Source of the DNA: Taudactylus pleione
Taxonomy: Eukaryota > Chordata > Amphibia > Anura > Myobatrachidae
Direction of reading: 5' to 3'
DNA length: 64,000 nt
NCBI GenBank assembly: GCA_031769625.1
Contig: JAUIMM010000040.1
Coordinates: 18,178,001 to 18,242,000 of the forward strand
Both the position numbers and the translations under genes were made by a program. Below are positions 27,070 through 39,137 of the stretch, one piece after another. Every line of letters begins with the position of its first letter. Position 1 is the first letter of the stretch. The notes under the pieces were generated by a model that saw only the letters and a program-made list of their open reading frames with translations, did not search any database and was not told the origin of the DNA.

Positions 27070-29639
27070 CCGTATGATATAAGTCGGTAACTCTGGTGCT
27101 TAGGCATGTTAGAGCTGAGATGCCCTGAGATCAGAGAGTTTTCGGTGTGCTGACCATGTCACCAATACAAGGAAGTGCTCATAAGTGGGAAATACAGAGA
27201 CAAACTGCAGATAGATCCAGAGCAACTTTTCCACTGGTCCACTTCTCCAATCTTTTCACTGCTTGACACATTAACCCTGAATCCAAAAGTTTTTTGTATC
27301 CATTTTGTCTGGCATTTGGTCTATGTCTGGGTGCAGTAACCTTGCCTCTTGTCTTTGGTGTGGAGAAAAAACATTAGTGCTGTTGAATTAGAGTTCTGGA
27401 GCAGAATAACCATACAAAAAGAATAAAATTCTCAGGTTACTGAAATGCCCACAAATAGTATTGTAATGTAATTTATGTAATTTTTACTGAAAGATAAAAT
27501 GATGGATATATTTGGCTTACAGACTTGCCAAATAATAATAACAATTTATATGTGTAAGCACTTTACGGCAGCCCGAACTCGCACAAAAGTGCCCGCAGCC
27601 CCATGGTGCAAATTCGAGCTTGGTGCGGGCTGCAAGGGGTATGAGTTGATATCGTTGCGTGGCAATGGTAACTCGCACCCTTTGTCAAACGGATTAAGAA
27701 ATTTTTACCTGTATTGAACAGATATTAGGGCCGATACAGTGTATGTCGTAATTGCTTCTCATTGCAAGCACAGAGGGAAATGCTATTTGCTTGTATGCAG
27801 AAGTGTACGGGTCCCTGCGGTTGCACCGCCTCATCAACATGCTTGATTGCACCTGCACCAGCTGTATACTATGTAGGTGCAAAAGATCAAGGGTGCCGAG
27901 GGGGGGGAGCAGGTACTACTTACCCAAGCCCGGGCCGGTTGGAGGGGCCTGGCAAGGCCCTGGCTCAGCGTCCGCCCCTACTGCTCTACCCACTACCACT
28001 GCAGCAGCAACGGCACATCTGGCAAGTGTGACCATAGTGGTAGTGGGCAGAGAGATGTGTCCCCCTGGAGCCGCCCCCCTTTCACCTGAGGCTGCCCCTT
28101 CTTTGCAGTGCCATGTACAGCAGTTTATTGGGTGTGGCCACGTCTCCCCGTAATTGCCCACGCTACCCCCAGTACCTGGGCTCCTTACAGCTCTTAACAG
28201 CCAAGCAAAAGATACATCTGAAAACAGGTGTAGTTACATGAAGCCACAACTCTACATTACCCACAATTCAGTTAACACACTCTCAATGAACTTAGCCTAT
28301 GTGTGAAGGCCCCGTTACCACCCTTCAGTCACAAAAGGAGATGCTACTTAGTTGATTACTACTGTGCATTGCCCTTAGTAGTGCGTGCGGGACTCGGGAG
28401 CATGTTCAGCATGAAAACACGCAAGACCAACTTTTATTCACCTCTGCATCAGCCCCTGTAACAATAAATACTGACAAATTCAATACGCCTACATAAAGTT
28501 TGACTTTTATTTAATACCATTTTTATGAAGCCACCTGTCTTATTTTTGTAAGCATAAATACACATTAATGTTATAGTTTGGCAACTTGCAAAAATAATAT
28601 CATGTTGGAAGAACCTTACATAATTTTTCTGTGACATGTGCCAGCAAGCAAGTGCTATATTACAATAGATTGGACCTCCACTTATTTTTATAAGCTGTAA
28701 TGTTATAATGGTGCACTGCTGCTCCTCTATGTTCCCTTAAACACAACTTTAATTAGATGTAGTACACACTAGGAAAACAAATACTAGGGCCCCATTTATC
28801 AGTGAAGGTAAACACCAGCACAATTTTCCGTTTAGTATCACTGTGATACAAATGAAAAATCCACTGGTATTTACCAATATTTTCCCCTCCGGCGAGGTCC
28901 CGAGAAGTCCAGCAAGGTCCTTCTCCTCGGCGAGGTCCTCTGCTGGCAGCCTAATGCTGGCAGTGACGGGGGTCTTGTGAAATGTGCAATGGTCCATCTG
29001 TGCATGTGCATGACACGGGAACACGGCAGTGCATGGAAAGCTTTGCTGAAACCGGAAAGGCAGCACCAGGTCCCCAATGCTGGCAATGGGGACTGCATTG
29101 ATAAGATGGCAAGAGCGATGCTGTGACAGACAGTGGTAATCTTGACAAGCAGTGAGCATTTTGGGGGTGGTGACGATGTAGTGGTCTGAGAAATGCAGAT
29201 GTGTCTGTCAGTTTGAACGCCGTACGCATGGGTGGTACATAAATTAGTCAGTTCGATTGCATACGCAGTTTGAGTACTCACTGCGTGCAACGAGGTTAGC
29301 AATTTCTAAGTAAAGTCAGGGCTGCTGTAATTCTGCATGAGGGGCCGTTGGTACTCAATGTTATAGATGTTTATGGAGGTTTGCAAGGTATTACGGATGT
29401 GAGATAACGGTAGTGGGAGGCAGTAGGCTTCTCTACGCTGGCAGTGCGACGGCATTGCGATAGCATTCATTAGCATATTTTTGCAGCAGATCTGCGTGTG
29501 ATTACAGAGCTGCAATCGCAATAGCGATCCTTAATGAATCAGACCCATAGTTATATCCAGTTCCTAAAATCTGGCAAACAAGTCTCCTATACCATCTTGC
29601 ACACAAGTATTGTTTTACCATTATACTTGTTCTTACAGC
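27070..29639. other. CFTR intron 1 segment
   Basis: MITE ends are visible but not paired with confidence: GGGCCCCATTTATCAGTG at 28788 and TTAATGAATCAGACCC at 29531. A short GC-rich palindrome lies near 27570-27640 (CAGCCCGAACTCG/CGAGCTTGGTGCGGGCTG). No exon or RNA gene recognised. Confidence 0.4.
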
Positions 29640-29935
29640 CTCCATCGGTCCCAGCCGACACCTCCAACCATCGAACCCATCCGATGCTTACAACATCGGA
29701 CTCATCAATTAAGTTAATCAATATCGGTCCCAACCGATCTATCAATTCATCAACATCGGACTCATATCATTTAAGTTCTTCAATTCTTCACCATTGGTTC
29801 CAACTGATCAAGTTCATTAATTCATTAACTTCAAATTCAAATACATCAAGTTCTTCAATTCATCAACATCAGTCACAAACTGATCCAGCTCTCAAACCAG
29901 TTTAATCGGTCCCAATCTGATTCTGCCCATTCCTT
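29640..29935 (+). repeat. Degenerate tandem repeat (CGGTCCCAACCGATC / CATCAACATCGGACTC)
   Basis: Alternating blocks of CGGTCCCAACCGATC type and TCATCAACATCGG type recur about every 60 bases, with strong decay. The open frame across it is Ser/Asn-rich because of the repeat. Confidence 0.6.
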
Positions 29936-30433
29936 CAGTATTATATCTCCAGTCCCATTCCAACCTGCTGTGCAATAATTATAATTATATTTCTGTCCTT
30001 GCCTTCAGGCCCATCATCCACTGCGTATCTCTACCTCCTCACATCAATACATGAGGAGGTCCTGGCTCAAACCACCGAAGTTCCTTCACGCCTCTCTAAT
30101 CTCCTCTTCAGCCTCCATGCCTGTTCCAACCCAAACTAACCCTCAGACGTGACACCCATAACACGCCCATAAGACAGACCATCTCCATGGGTGCACTAAG
30201 CCACCTCTATGTCACTGAGCAGAAAAATTTCTGAGATGTCTCCCGTGTGCCTGAATCGCTACTCCGACTCTGTGCGCTCGCTAACTGGATGTATGTGCAG
30301 TGTGATATAGAGGCATGATCAGAAAATAAATCCCAACATCAGCAGAATCAGGCCATATATGTCACCTTTTCAGTAGCTTAATTAAAAGTAAATCTGTTTG
30401 TGATATGTATTAAGCTTTAATTGTACTGGGAAG
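29936..30433. other. CFTR intron 1 segment
   Basis: Nothing recognised. Confidence 0.5.
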
Positions 30434-30752
30434 CAGGGCCGGCTTAAAGGGGGGCGTCAGGGGCGATCGTCCCTGGGCCCCCACATCTGAAGGGCCCCCA
30501 CACCCAGCCATCAGGGTTAAAGTGAACCGGAGGAGACGGAACCAGTTCCGCCTCCTCCGGACACCTAACCCCGGCGCCGCAGGGAGGCACCATTGACCAG
30601 GCGCCCGCTGAGATTGTAACCAGCGGGCGCCCGGCTCCCTACCCGCAGCAGCAGCCAGAGCCGGAGGCTAGAGCTCACTCGTTCGTCACATTTAATAGGG
30701 GCCCCCACATGTTTGTTGCCCAGGGGCCCCCACAGACCTTAATCCGGCCCTG
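30434..30752. mobile_element. hAT MITE, CAGGGCCGGC termini
   Basis: Starts CAGGGCCGGCTTAA and ends TTAATCCGGCCCTG. Flanked by a perfect 8-bp duplication CTGGGAAG (30426-30433 and 30753-30760). The interior has GGGGCCCCCACA-type repeats at both ends and a GGAGGAGACGG/CCGCCTCCTCC hairpin. No coding. Confidence 0.9.
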
Positions 30753-30760
30753 CTGGGAAG

Positions 30761-31727
30761 ACTTTATTTTTAAACTGACTGGAGGGACATTGATGAATAC
30801 CCCAGTCTGCCTCTCATCAACCTGATATGACTGAGTATAGAAAACAATACTTTGCACTCAGCTTCTATACATATCAAATGCTAATACAATATCTCAAGAT
30901 CTGCCAAGGTACGGAAACACAGCCAGATTAACTATCTGGCACTTCTGGCAAATGCCAGAAAGGATTATGGCCAAATAGGCCGGACCGGCTGTGAAAAGGC
31001 CTGTTCAAGTAGCTCCACCTCCTGGCACCATGATCAGCCAGCATACTTAGACTGGGGCACAGGTACTCACTTTTCTATGCAGATGCCAGGGCCAATTAGA
31101 GACCCAGTCCATCCCTGTATGGAAACATATATGTGTGTATAAATGTGTATTAGTACACTCTTTATGTAAACTATTTTCATTTTAGATTTTTTTGTTAAAT
31201 AATAATTTTGTAGCTTAAAATTCAAACAATATTTACCCACACCCCCCTTTAAAACTTTTAACAATATACAGAAACTAATTCTGAATTCCACCCTAACCTC
31301 GACCCCCCCCCCCCCCCAAAAAAAAAATAGATGCCTTCACAGTAAAGTATGACACTGCCAAACCCATTCAAGGTCATGCATCACTCAATTTGTGCCTGAG
31401 AAGGGCTGTGATTCTGCATTGCCATTTCTAGTAGTACAAATGGTAACACTGTCACATGCCTGATGCAACTGCACGTGTGTACAGTATAAAATCTGGTCTA
31501 ATGGAGGGTATAGGGGACAGGCCTCGTTATGTCTATGCAATGTGCTTGGGAAAAGCGCTCTCATACTACAATATATCATAGTTTCTCATGGAAACTCTGG
31601 TCAGCTCTCAGCTATTATGCCAGAGGCAAATTGTAATGCCCCAAAACATATTTTATTGACAGTTCTACAGTAGGGAACTTTGTTGGCAAACTAGTTCATA
31701 TGGCAGAGCTGGCAAATCCTTACATTT
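30761..31727. other. CFTR intron 1 segment
   Basis: Holds a C17-A9 tract at 31303-31328. No gene recognised. Confidence 0.5.
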
Positions 31728-31940
31728 AAAGTCTATTCTAGAGACCAGCGAGTGATAGATAGAGAAAAAACTTCATAGAGCATTATGTGATGACATCTTT
31801 ATATAGCTCTAAATAACAGAACAAGTAAATGTAAAGCCTGTTTTAGAGACCAGCGAGCAATAGAGAGAAAACTTTATACAGCATTAAGTGATAACACCTT
31901 TGTAATATGTTGCTTTAAATAATAGAACAAATATAATAAG
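31728..31940 (+). repeat. Tandem duplication of about 107 bp
   Basis: The unit with GAGACCAGCGAGTGATAGA at 31740 recurs at 31847 as GAGACCAGCGAGCAATAGA. Both continue through AGCATTA.GTGAT.ACA to AATA.AACAA. The copies have diverged moderately. Confidence 0.8.
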
Positions 31941-32214
31941 TTTATTTTAGTAGTATATTCTCATTGTAGTATCCTGACAGCAGAAGCAGTTGACTGGAGG
32001 CAAAGAGGGGTACGGGAGGGAATGGGTCAAAAATAAGTTAATAGTGTTAGCAGACAAGTGGATATTCAGTACACCACCCCAGATAGGAGCCCCCCTCAGC
32101 ACCCTGGACAGCAGCCCAGCCCACCCATCTGTAACAACTAGCCTGCTGTACTGTACACTGATTTATTGCTCTGCATTTAAACTGTTATATATCTAAATGC
32201 ATTATACCATACAT

Positions 32215-32492
32215 CAGGGCTGTAGCTAGGGTAGTGCAATCGGTGCCATGGCACAGGGCACCACAGGTCAGGGAGCACTGTTTGGACCTGTCAAATTTCT
32301 GTTTATTATCATTCTCACTTGTAGCTTCCTCTTATTTCATCCCCAGCATCTCCTGGCCTCCCCTATCTCTTCCCTGGCCCTTCCCCATGAAGCCATGGCC
32401 CTTTTTTGGGTGCATCATGTCCCTTTGAAAAATGAGGGGGGCGCCAATGCTCTTTCTGGCACAGGGCACCAAAACGTCTAGTTACGGCTCTG
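32215..32492. mobile_element. hAT MITE, CAGGGCTGTAGC termini
   Basis: Starts CAGGGCTGTAGCTAGGG and ends CTAGTTACGGCTCTG. Flanked by the perfect 8-bp duplication CCATACAT (32207-32214 and 32493-32500). GGCACAGGGCACCA occurs near both ends in direct orientation. Confidence 0.9.
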
Positions 32493-32926
32493 CCATACAT
32501 AATTGTGATCTTTTTGAACTTTCAACTATTTGAAATTTGAAGGTAATGTAACTAATTGTAATGTAAATGTAATAAGGAAACCAAATGTGTCACATTTGCA
32601 AAATATTTGTCAAAATATCCCATTGTAACAAGTCTTGTTTTGATGAACTGTAAAAGTGTCAATGTGTTTATGTAAAGTAGCCTTTTATTGTGTTAAATCA
32701 GCTTCACTAACAAGAGTATCTGCTTGGCCACTTACTGGACTTTAGCTTTTTTTTGCAATTTGTATGCAATTTAACTGCATATATTGTCCTATCTTAGACA
32801 ATTAATGCAATGGAAGAAGGAAAGCAATGCTTTGTTTTTAAAACAATGGGGCCATTTACAACCAGTAAGCACAAGACTTTTTGTCTTTGTTTGCGACATT
32901 TATCCCACTTTTTTGCACAGCCTTGA
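32493..32926. other. CFTR intron 1 segment
   Basis: AT-rich; nothing recognised. Confidence 0.6.
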
Positions 32927-33246
32927 CTAAAACTGGGTACACATTTAACGATTTTTTAAATGATTTGCCTGATTCTGACAGATCGGAATGACAAATCGTT
33001 AAAATCTCTAAATGTGTATGCACATGTCGTGTGGTGGGCACTCCCATGGAGTCGTCAGCCGCATTGTCAGGTCGGCCATACATGCAGCTCAACTTGACGA
33101 TGCGGCTGACAACCCCATGTGGCGGGATGCGGCAGGGGTTGACATGTCAGGTGATCGGTCGTCCGATATGTCGGCCCATCGGCGGGGGGGGGGTAACCAG
33201 TCGCATCGCTGGGTACACACATTGTTTAGTGTGTACCCAGCTTTAG
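32927..33246. mobile_element. MITE with CTGGGTACACA termini
   Basis: CTAAAACTGGGTACACATTT at the left and AGTGTGTACCCAGCTTTAG at the right are inverted repeats about 320 bp apart. GTCGGCC and TCGTCAGCC motifs fill the centre. No coding. Confidence 0.75.
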
Positions 33247-33618
33247 ATTTATTTAGGTCTATAAAGCATTATTCTATGTACATAATGCACAAAGTTACAA
33301 AGTCAGGTCAAAGTACTACCTACTCTTGTATCTTTTTGCTCAACTTATTTATATTTCACAAGAAACACTGGATATGGTAATCTTGACAAGGACATCTGAG
33401 AGAAAGATGTAATCTACTTAGTACACCTGCGGACTAAACATCATATTCCAGCTGTGATGTCCATTAATTGGTTTGATATGGAAGCAAAACACATGAGCAC
33501 CTATAAATCAGTTTACTGAAAATATCAGTCTAGGGCAGTGGTATCCAAACTGGGTGCCATGGACAGTTTAATGTTTTCAATACAAATTAGTTTTGAGTTT
33601 GGACATGCCCTACCCAAA

Positions 33619-33784
33619 TCTAAGGGGTAGATATACTAATGTGCAGGCTTTTAGAAGTGGAGTTGTTGCCCATAGCAACCAATCAGATTCAACTTATCAT
33701 TTATCTAGCACCTTACAGAAGCTAATAGCTAGAATCTGATTGGTTGCTACTTCTAAAAAGTACTTTAGTAAATATACCCCTTAA
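33619..33784. mobile_element. Short palindromic MITE
   Basis: About 165 bp forming one imperfect hairpin: CTAAGGGGTAGATATACTAA at the left, TTAGTAAATATACCCCTTA at the right, and AGCAACCAATCAGATTC/GAATCTGATTGGTTGC inside. Confidence 0.8.
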
Positions 33785-36700
33785 TCTCTGTACATTTTAA
33801 ATATGCCACACCTGCAGTGCAACATGGGTTTACCAAGGTGCAGAGCAACTTGCTTTTGACTGGACTTTATCACACTATTGTCTTTTTAAGTCTTAGTCAT
33901 CAAGTTAAAATAAAATAATTCTGTGCAAGTTAATTGCAATGTCATTGGCACACTAGGCACAGGTACATTGTTCATGAACAATGACTGGAAATGTACCTGA
34001 TACAAATAAGTATTAGATCACTATTATTCATTGTATGACCTATTTATACTTTACACAGCAAGTTGTGTAAGGCAGGGATTCTTAACCTTTGGGTTGGGAC
34101 TGACAAATGAGGCACCATGTTGTTTATAGTATGTTTAAATAATAGGCCTGATTCTGGGTGGTTTTATAACACTTTCAAGTGTCATGAGCAGCAGCACATC
34201 TGACACAGATAAACCCTTTCATAGAGCTGGTCACTCCAGTGATATGCATACAAAGGTAGTGAACCTCACTGGAAGTGCAGTGTAAAGCACTTTTATTTGC
34301 ACCAATATGTCTTGATATTTGCATACACCTCAAGATGCTTGCCTATTATCTACTCTCAGTATATGTCTCTACCCACTAGAAGTGTGCCTAAGTGTGTGGA
34401 GAGGCAGAAAAAGTGTAACCTTCACATCAAAAGTCCAACATCCTACCACTTTGGGGGAGATTTATCAAAGCTTGGTGAGAAATAAAGTGGAGAGAGATAA
34501 AGTACAAACCAATCATCTCCTATCTATAATATTTCAAATATGGGGGGTGATTCAGCTTAGGATGGAATTGCAAAGCTGCACATAAGCAACTTTGCAATTC
34601 CGTCCTAGCAGATATGCAAATGTAGCGGGAGGTGTATGATACCCCCGGCTGCATTTGTGATCCCAGCACTGCAACCAAGGTCACAGGCTGGGACAACCAT
34701 CATGACCATCAATCGCGATGATGAATGGCACTGGGCCGCCAGTCAGCTGAGTGAGCCTCAGCTTACTCAGGTTGACCCGCTTGCCGGCAACTCACTGTAT
34801 TCTGTCTGCCAGAAGCCTATCAGTCAGGAGCAGACATGTAATGGTGTGCCCAGTGCAGGGTTGTACCAGGGAATACAGCACCCTGTGGTGGCCTTGCCCC
34901 GTTTGCGCATGGTGGTGGAGGGATGTGAATGGGAAGCAGCAGGCTTGGGGAACAAATGTCATCTGAAAATGACGAATGATCCCGCAGTCAAGCTTGATTA
35001 ATTTTGGTCTCATACTAGTGTATGCGGACAGTGGGCCAGATCGATCAGTGATATATCCAGCATTACCGTTATAATGAATGGCCCCCGATAATTTATACAA
35101 AAGTTGTTAATTTTCAGGCACTTTTGTATAAATTAATTGATGATGATATTAAAGACATAAACATGTAGTAACAAGTAGATCACAAAAAAAGATGAGAATG
35201 AATGAGAGGGGAAACAGTCACAAATTAAAAATAATAGCTAATAAGGATTACAAATAGTATAAAACTGTAGATGTGCTTCAAGCTCCCAGCATGGAATAAG
35301 ACATCGATTCATCAGTTACGTAGTACCATAGGTTTCATGGCATTGAAAGCAGTTAATCACATCACTTCAAAGTTCAATAAAATTACCTGAAGATGGAGGT
35401 AACAAGACTTATTTAAGCATAGTAAGCTTAACACTAGACTTTTAAATATAGGATAGTGGACTCTACTTCACCCCTCAACAGAGCAGCCAATAATCTGTTA
35501 CTTTGTGCAAGATTATTAAGAATTAATATCCAGGTCTGAGTGGGGATAACTAAGTATTCAATACAAGGACCCCATTTATTAATATCAGGAGGACAATCTG
35601 AATATTTAAAGATTTGATTGACAGCTGTAACTCTCACTAGATTTAATAATACTTATACCACTGTAACAATTTAAAATCAAAGCCTTGTGTAGGGAAGTGC
35701 AAGTTGTTGATGAAGACTGAGGGCCTGATTCACAGTTCGCTATGCACACAGCAGCTGCGCTTTGTGTAAATATGCTAATGCTGCAGGAGGCATCTGAGGG
35801 CAAAAGACACCTTCTCGTTCGCTATGTTTGCAGCCTCGGCCATCTGCGGAAACCTTAGGCAAAGTGGCCGTCTCATCTGCGTTGCCGAGGTCAGTAAATC
35901 TGCATCGGAAGATACAGACACTGACCTCGCCACTTATAGAAATGTTGGCGACATATACCCATTTTCGGGACCGCTACCCAGAACCGCCCCCAAACAGCCA
36001 CAGCCGGTCAATCAGGATGCGGCTTAGGGGACACTGCGTGCGTGGACACTGGACCTGTTCTGCACATGCGCAGTCCACCCATCATCGGACTTGTAGGCAA
36101 ACCATCGGTTACAGTATATTAATATTGTTGCCTTACTAAATGTCAACATCACCAGATCATCGTTTAGTGTTGGTTTAATTTAAACTGGCTGGAAATATGA
36201 AGCCGTTATTCTCAGTGGTGTAACAATGGATGTGCCCACCTTCAAAAATGATATCAAGGAAAGTCAGGTCACTAATAAAAGTTCTAAATGAGTGAAACCG
36301 CCCCACTACAACCCAATTACACCTCTTCAGTCAAAAAGTCATACATGGAGAAGTCACTAAAATACATACAACTCTGACTCGTATGTACTGGTGCACACAT
36401 GGTGACAAAACATGAAAGATAGGCTCCCCAAAAGGTCTGTGCTCGGCTCTGCATTAGCTCATTCGTCTTTATGCAATCTCTGCTCTTTACCGCTTTCCTA
36501 CAGGCCAACATTTAAGGGGCAAATATGCTATGCTAACAAATAATGAATACATATGGATTACCTGTGCATAATCAAATAAGCACATTGTAAAAGGTAAAAG
36601 GCAGTGCTGGAGAACTTGCATCCTCCTAAGCCAGTAGAAAATAAATTGCAAATTCAATATCAATATAATTGTTTTGTTCAAAAATTGAAGTAATTCCAAA

Positions 36701-36889
36701 CACAACTCTAAAATCAATTGGGAAAATGCTGGTATTTATGGCAGGGATTTGCAACCATTGACCATTAGTACACAATAGTTTTACTTCTATTCCACAGGTC
36801 TCTTGACTGTTCTTAGTACAGTATCTACCAAAAGCATGTACTGTATGTAAATCACATGAACATTTCAGAAGTTTGGACAGCAGTGGTAT
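33785..36889. other. CFTR intron 1 segment with decayed MITE ends
   Basis: GCAGGGATTCTTAACCTTTGG at 34074 looks hAT-like. GGGGTGATTCAGCTTAGG at 34545 and GGGCCTGATTCACAGTTCG at 35723 look like ends of the GATTCAG MITE family, whose partners I could not fix. No exon recognised. Confidence 0.4.
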
Positions 36890-36890
36890 A

Positions 36891-37282
36891 TACTGTACTG
36901 CTGTCCAATACCCAGTATACTGTACTGCTGTCCAATACCCAGTATACTGTACTGCTGTCCAATACCCAGTATACTGTACTGCTGTCCAATACCCAGTATA
37001 CTGTACTGCTGTCCAATACCCAGTATACTGTACTGCTGTCCAATACCCAGTATACTGTACTGCTGTCCAATACCCAGTATACTGTACTGCTGTCCAATAC
37101 CCAGTATACTGTACTGCTGTCCAATACCCAGTATACTGTACTGCTGTCCAATACCCAGTATACTGTACTGCTGTCCAATACCCAGTATACTGTACTGCTG
37201 TCCAATACCCAGTATACTGTACTGCTGTCCAATACCCAGTATACTGTACTGCTGTCCAATACCCAGTATACTGTACTGCTGT
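36891..37282 (+). repeat. 27-bp minisatellite, 14 units that appear identical (intron 1)
   Basis: CTGCTGTCCAATACCCAG followed by TATACTGTA is repeated head to tail; 36898 to 37276 is exactly 14 x 27. I see no substitutions between units. Since 27 is a multiple of 3, all frames without a stop in the unit stay open, which explains the long repetitive frames on both strands. It lies about 1.1 kb downstream of CFTR exon 1. Confidence 0.97.
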
Positions 37283-38351
37283 TCAGATTCCCAAAATCAA
37301 ATGTAGACAGCTACATAAAGGTGTACTGAGTGTAAAGGTGCTGCTCTACATTAAACAGTTAAATGCAATAGACATATCCCTAAATGTTTGTTTATGATAA
37401 TTAATAAAAAGGAAGTTTGTTTAAATGACATGTTCTTTCTGTGATTATATTAAACACAGATATTACTATTTTTAAAATGCAGTACTGACAACAAATAATG
37501 TTATTAACAAATGGACAAGACGGTGATGTGTTTTATCATAAACCCACAACAAGCAACACAGAAGAAAACAATAGAGAGTTGGACATAAATACAGCTGTGT
37601 GTTATGACAGTAAACTATCAGGATGGTGAAAGAAAAGTGTCAGTGTTATGACCCACACAAACCATTAGAATGACCCTGCTTAAACCATACACACAGTTTA
37701 TTTGAGTAATCAGCCTGCTCTTCTACACCACCACCTGACCCATGTAATCACATTTTGATTAATAACCAGATTATCCTTTCATCCATTTAATATCGCTATG
37801 TGCCTTTACTGTATGTAGAACATTTTCTAAGACTTTGCGTTCTCATTATTGGATGTGTTGCAAGATTACAGCACACATGTATTGTTATTTGTCAGCTAAA
37901 CAATGGCAGATCTATAAGCATTGTATTATTTGCACAGAACGTTTACATTCTGCAAAGCTGAATTCTAAACTTTTGTTCTTATAATACAGATCTAAGGATT
38001 TGACCAAGAAGTCATTGATCAAAGGTCATTCATGTATTGTACTTATAAAAGTATGCCGTCCAAGATTTGCAGAAGTTATACAATGCCAGCTTTTATTAAG
38101 CAGAAAGGAGTTGGATATTGTCTGCTGTACAGTATTTGCTGTAGTGTGTGTGGCTTATTCCAGTTACAGGTGCAGCATAAACGGATCTGTTACAGCATCG
38201 GCTGCCAAATAGCTTTTCTCCCCTGCTCATTACTGGCATAAGCGAGAGCAGGACGTGAGTGGTGGACGTGCACTACCTGTGCTGAGCTGCCCCTGCCAGG
38301 ACCTGCGCTGGATGGAACAGTGCTGGAATGCTGCAGCTCGCTGTCACTTAC
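37283..38351. other. CFTR intron 1, 5' end
   Basis: Mostly unique-looking AT-rich sequence, with higher GC in the last 130 bases before the exon 1 donor. No repeats recognised. Confidence 0.6.
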
Positions 38352-38404
38352 CTGAAGAAGAGCTTGGACAGGATGTTGGCTTTCTCCAGCGGAGATCTCT
38401 GCAT
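38352..38404 (-). CDS. cftr: CFTR exon 1, coding part (start codon, residues 1-18)
   Basis: CFTR is an ABC-family chloride/bicarbonate channel of the apical membrane of epithelia. On the minus strand an ATG at 38404 opens a peptide beginning MQRSPLEKANILSKLFFS, the conserved cytosolic N-terminus (lasso motif) of CFTR. The human version as I recall it begins MQRSPLEKASVV. The coding part is 53 bp, as in human exon 1. It ends with AG of a split Ser codon followed by the donor GTAAGT, and the first base of exon 2 completes AGT. The context CACCATGC around the start is a good Kozak match. The next exon is 27 kb away at 11317. Together with four further exons in the correct order and phase, the identification is firm. 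The transcription start cannot be placed from sequence alone. Confidence 0.97.
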
Positions 38405-38612
38405 GGTGACTTTTGTGCATGCACAGGATTTGTATCCCGGCACTGTAAGTCTACTCTGAACCTTCTCTCCCACCTTGTCTTCTCAGCCTTCTGATGTTAA
38501 TAGACTCTACCCAGATTAAGAAGAGGGAAGCAAAGAGAGTCAGCCCAGTATTTCATATCTTCCTCCTCTTATCCCACTTTTTTCTCCTCCTCTCCCTTTC
38601 CCTCTGTTTAGG
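38405..38612 (-). promoter_or_regulatory. cftr: CFTR 5' untranslated region and proximal promoter (inferred)
   Basis: This is the unique-looking sequence directly upstream of the CFTR start codon. On the coding strand, about 38515-38612 is strongly purine-rich (GGGAAAGGGAGAGGAGGAG type) and nearer the ATG the sequence is mixed. I see no TATA box or CpG island. A TATA-less promoter agrees with what is known for mammalian CFTR. Beyond 38612 a dispersed repeat begins, so the conserved promoter may be short. Exact start sites cannot be assigned. Confidence 0.5.
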
Positions 38613-38790
38613 TGACACAAAAGGGGTGTGTTGCAAACAATTATAATACGAGTTCATTACCCAGGGCTTACTGTATTTTGGATCAGCAGAAGGTAATGTG
38701 CCCTGTGGGTGTTGGTATAGCTGAGAAGGTCATAAACACAATTGAAGGGGTAAACACAATTGACCTCAGGTCGGGAAAATACCATCATAT
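38613..38790 (+). repeat. Dispersed repeat of unknown family, copy A, abutting the CFTR promoter
   Basis: GACACAAAAGGGGTGT and about 170 further bases (TATAATAC..TTCATTAC, GTATTTTGG.TCAGCA, GAGAAGGTCATA, CTCAGGTCGGGAAA) recur in the same order at 47543-47720 with moderate divergence. No terminal repeats or frames identify it. Confidence 0.7.
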
Positions 38791-39137
38791 TTTTATTTAT
38801 TTATTTTTAGATATTTTAATTCATGACATCGATAAATAAGACAATTAGAAATAGTTGAAAAGTCCATGCAGGACATAAATCAATGAAACAAACCAAAATG
38901 AAGGGTCACTTAAGTTGCATGAACATACAAGAAAAAAGAAGTATATATAAGTAGAAAGAAGGTCAAGCCAAGGGCAGATAGTTGTTGGATTTTTAATGCT
39001 AGATAATAAAAATAATGAAAACCATAATACAAAAAAGGATGAAGAATAAGCAAGTGCTGTCAATTCAATAGAAACAAATCTACAGCAGATATTAGGGAGA
39101 AGAACAATGACATAGGAGCCGTGTAGGAAATGAATAT
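38791..39137 (-). mobile_element. Possible LINE 3' end, minus strand
   Basis: Read on the minus strand this ends in CTAAAAATAAATAAATAAAA, the same AAATA-type tail as other LINE-like ends in the window. The body is T-rich without coding. It may continue at 39851-40145 beyond the nested MITEs. Weak evidence. Confidence 0.35.

Noticed and set aside
36891..37282. CRISPR-like array
   Set aside because: Units are head to tail without spacers, in a vertebrate intron.
36856..37397. Three long repetitive frames on both strands
   Set aside because: They are translations of the 27-bp minisatellite; a unit divisible by three keeps frames open.
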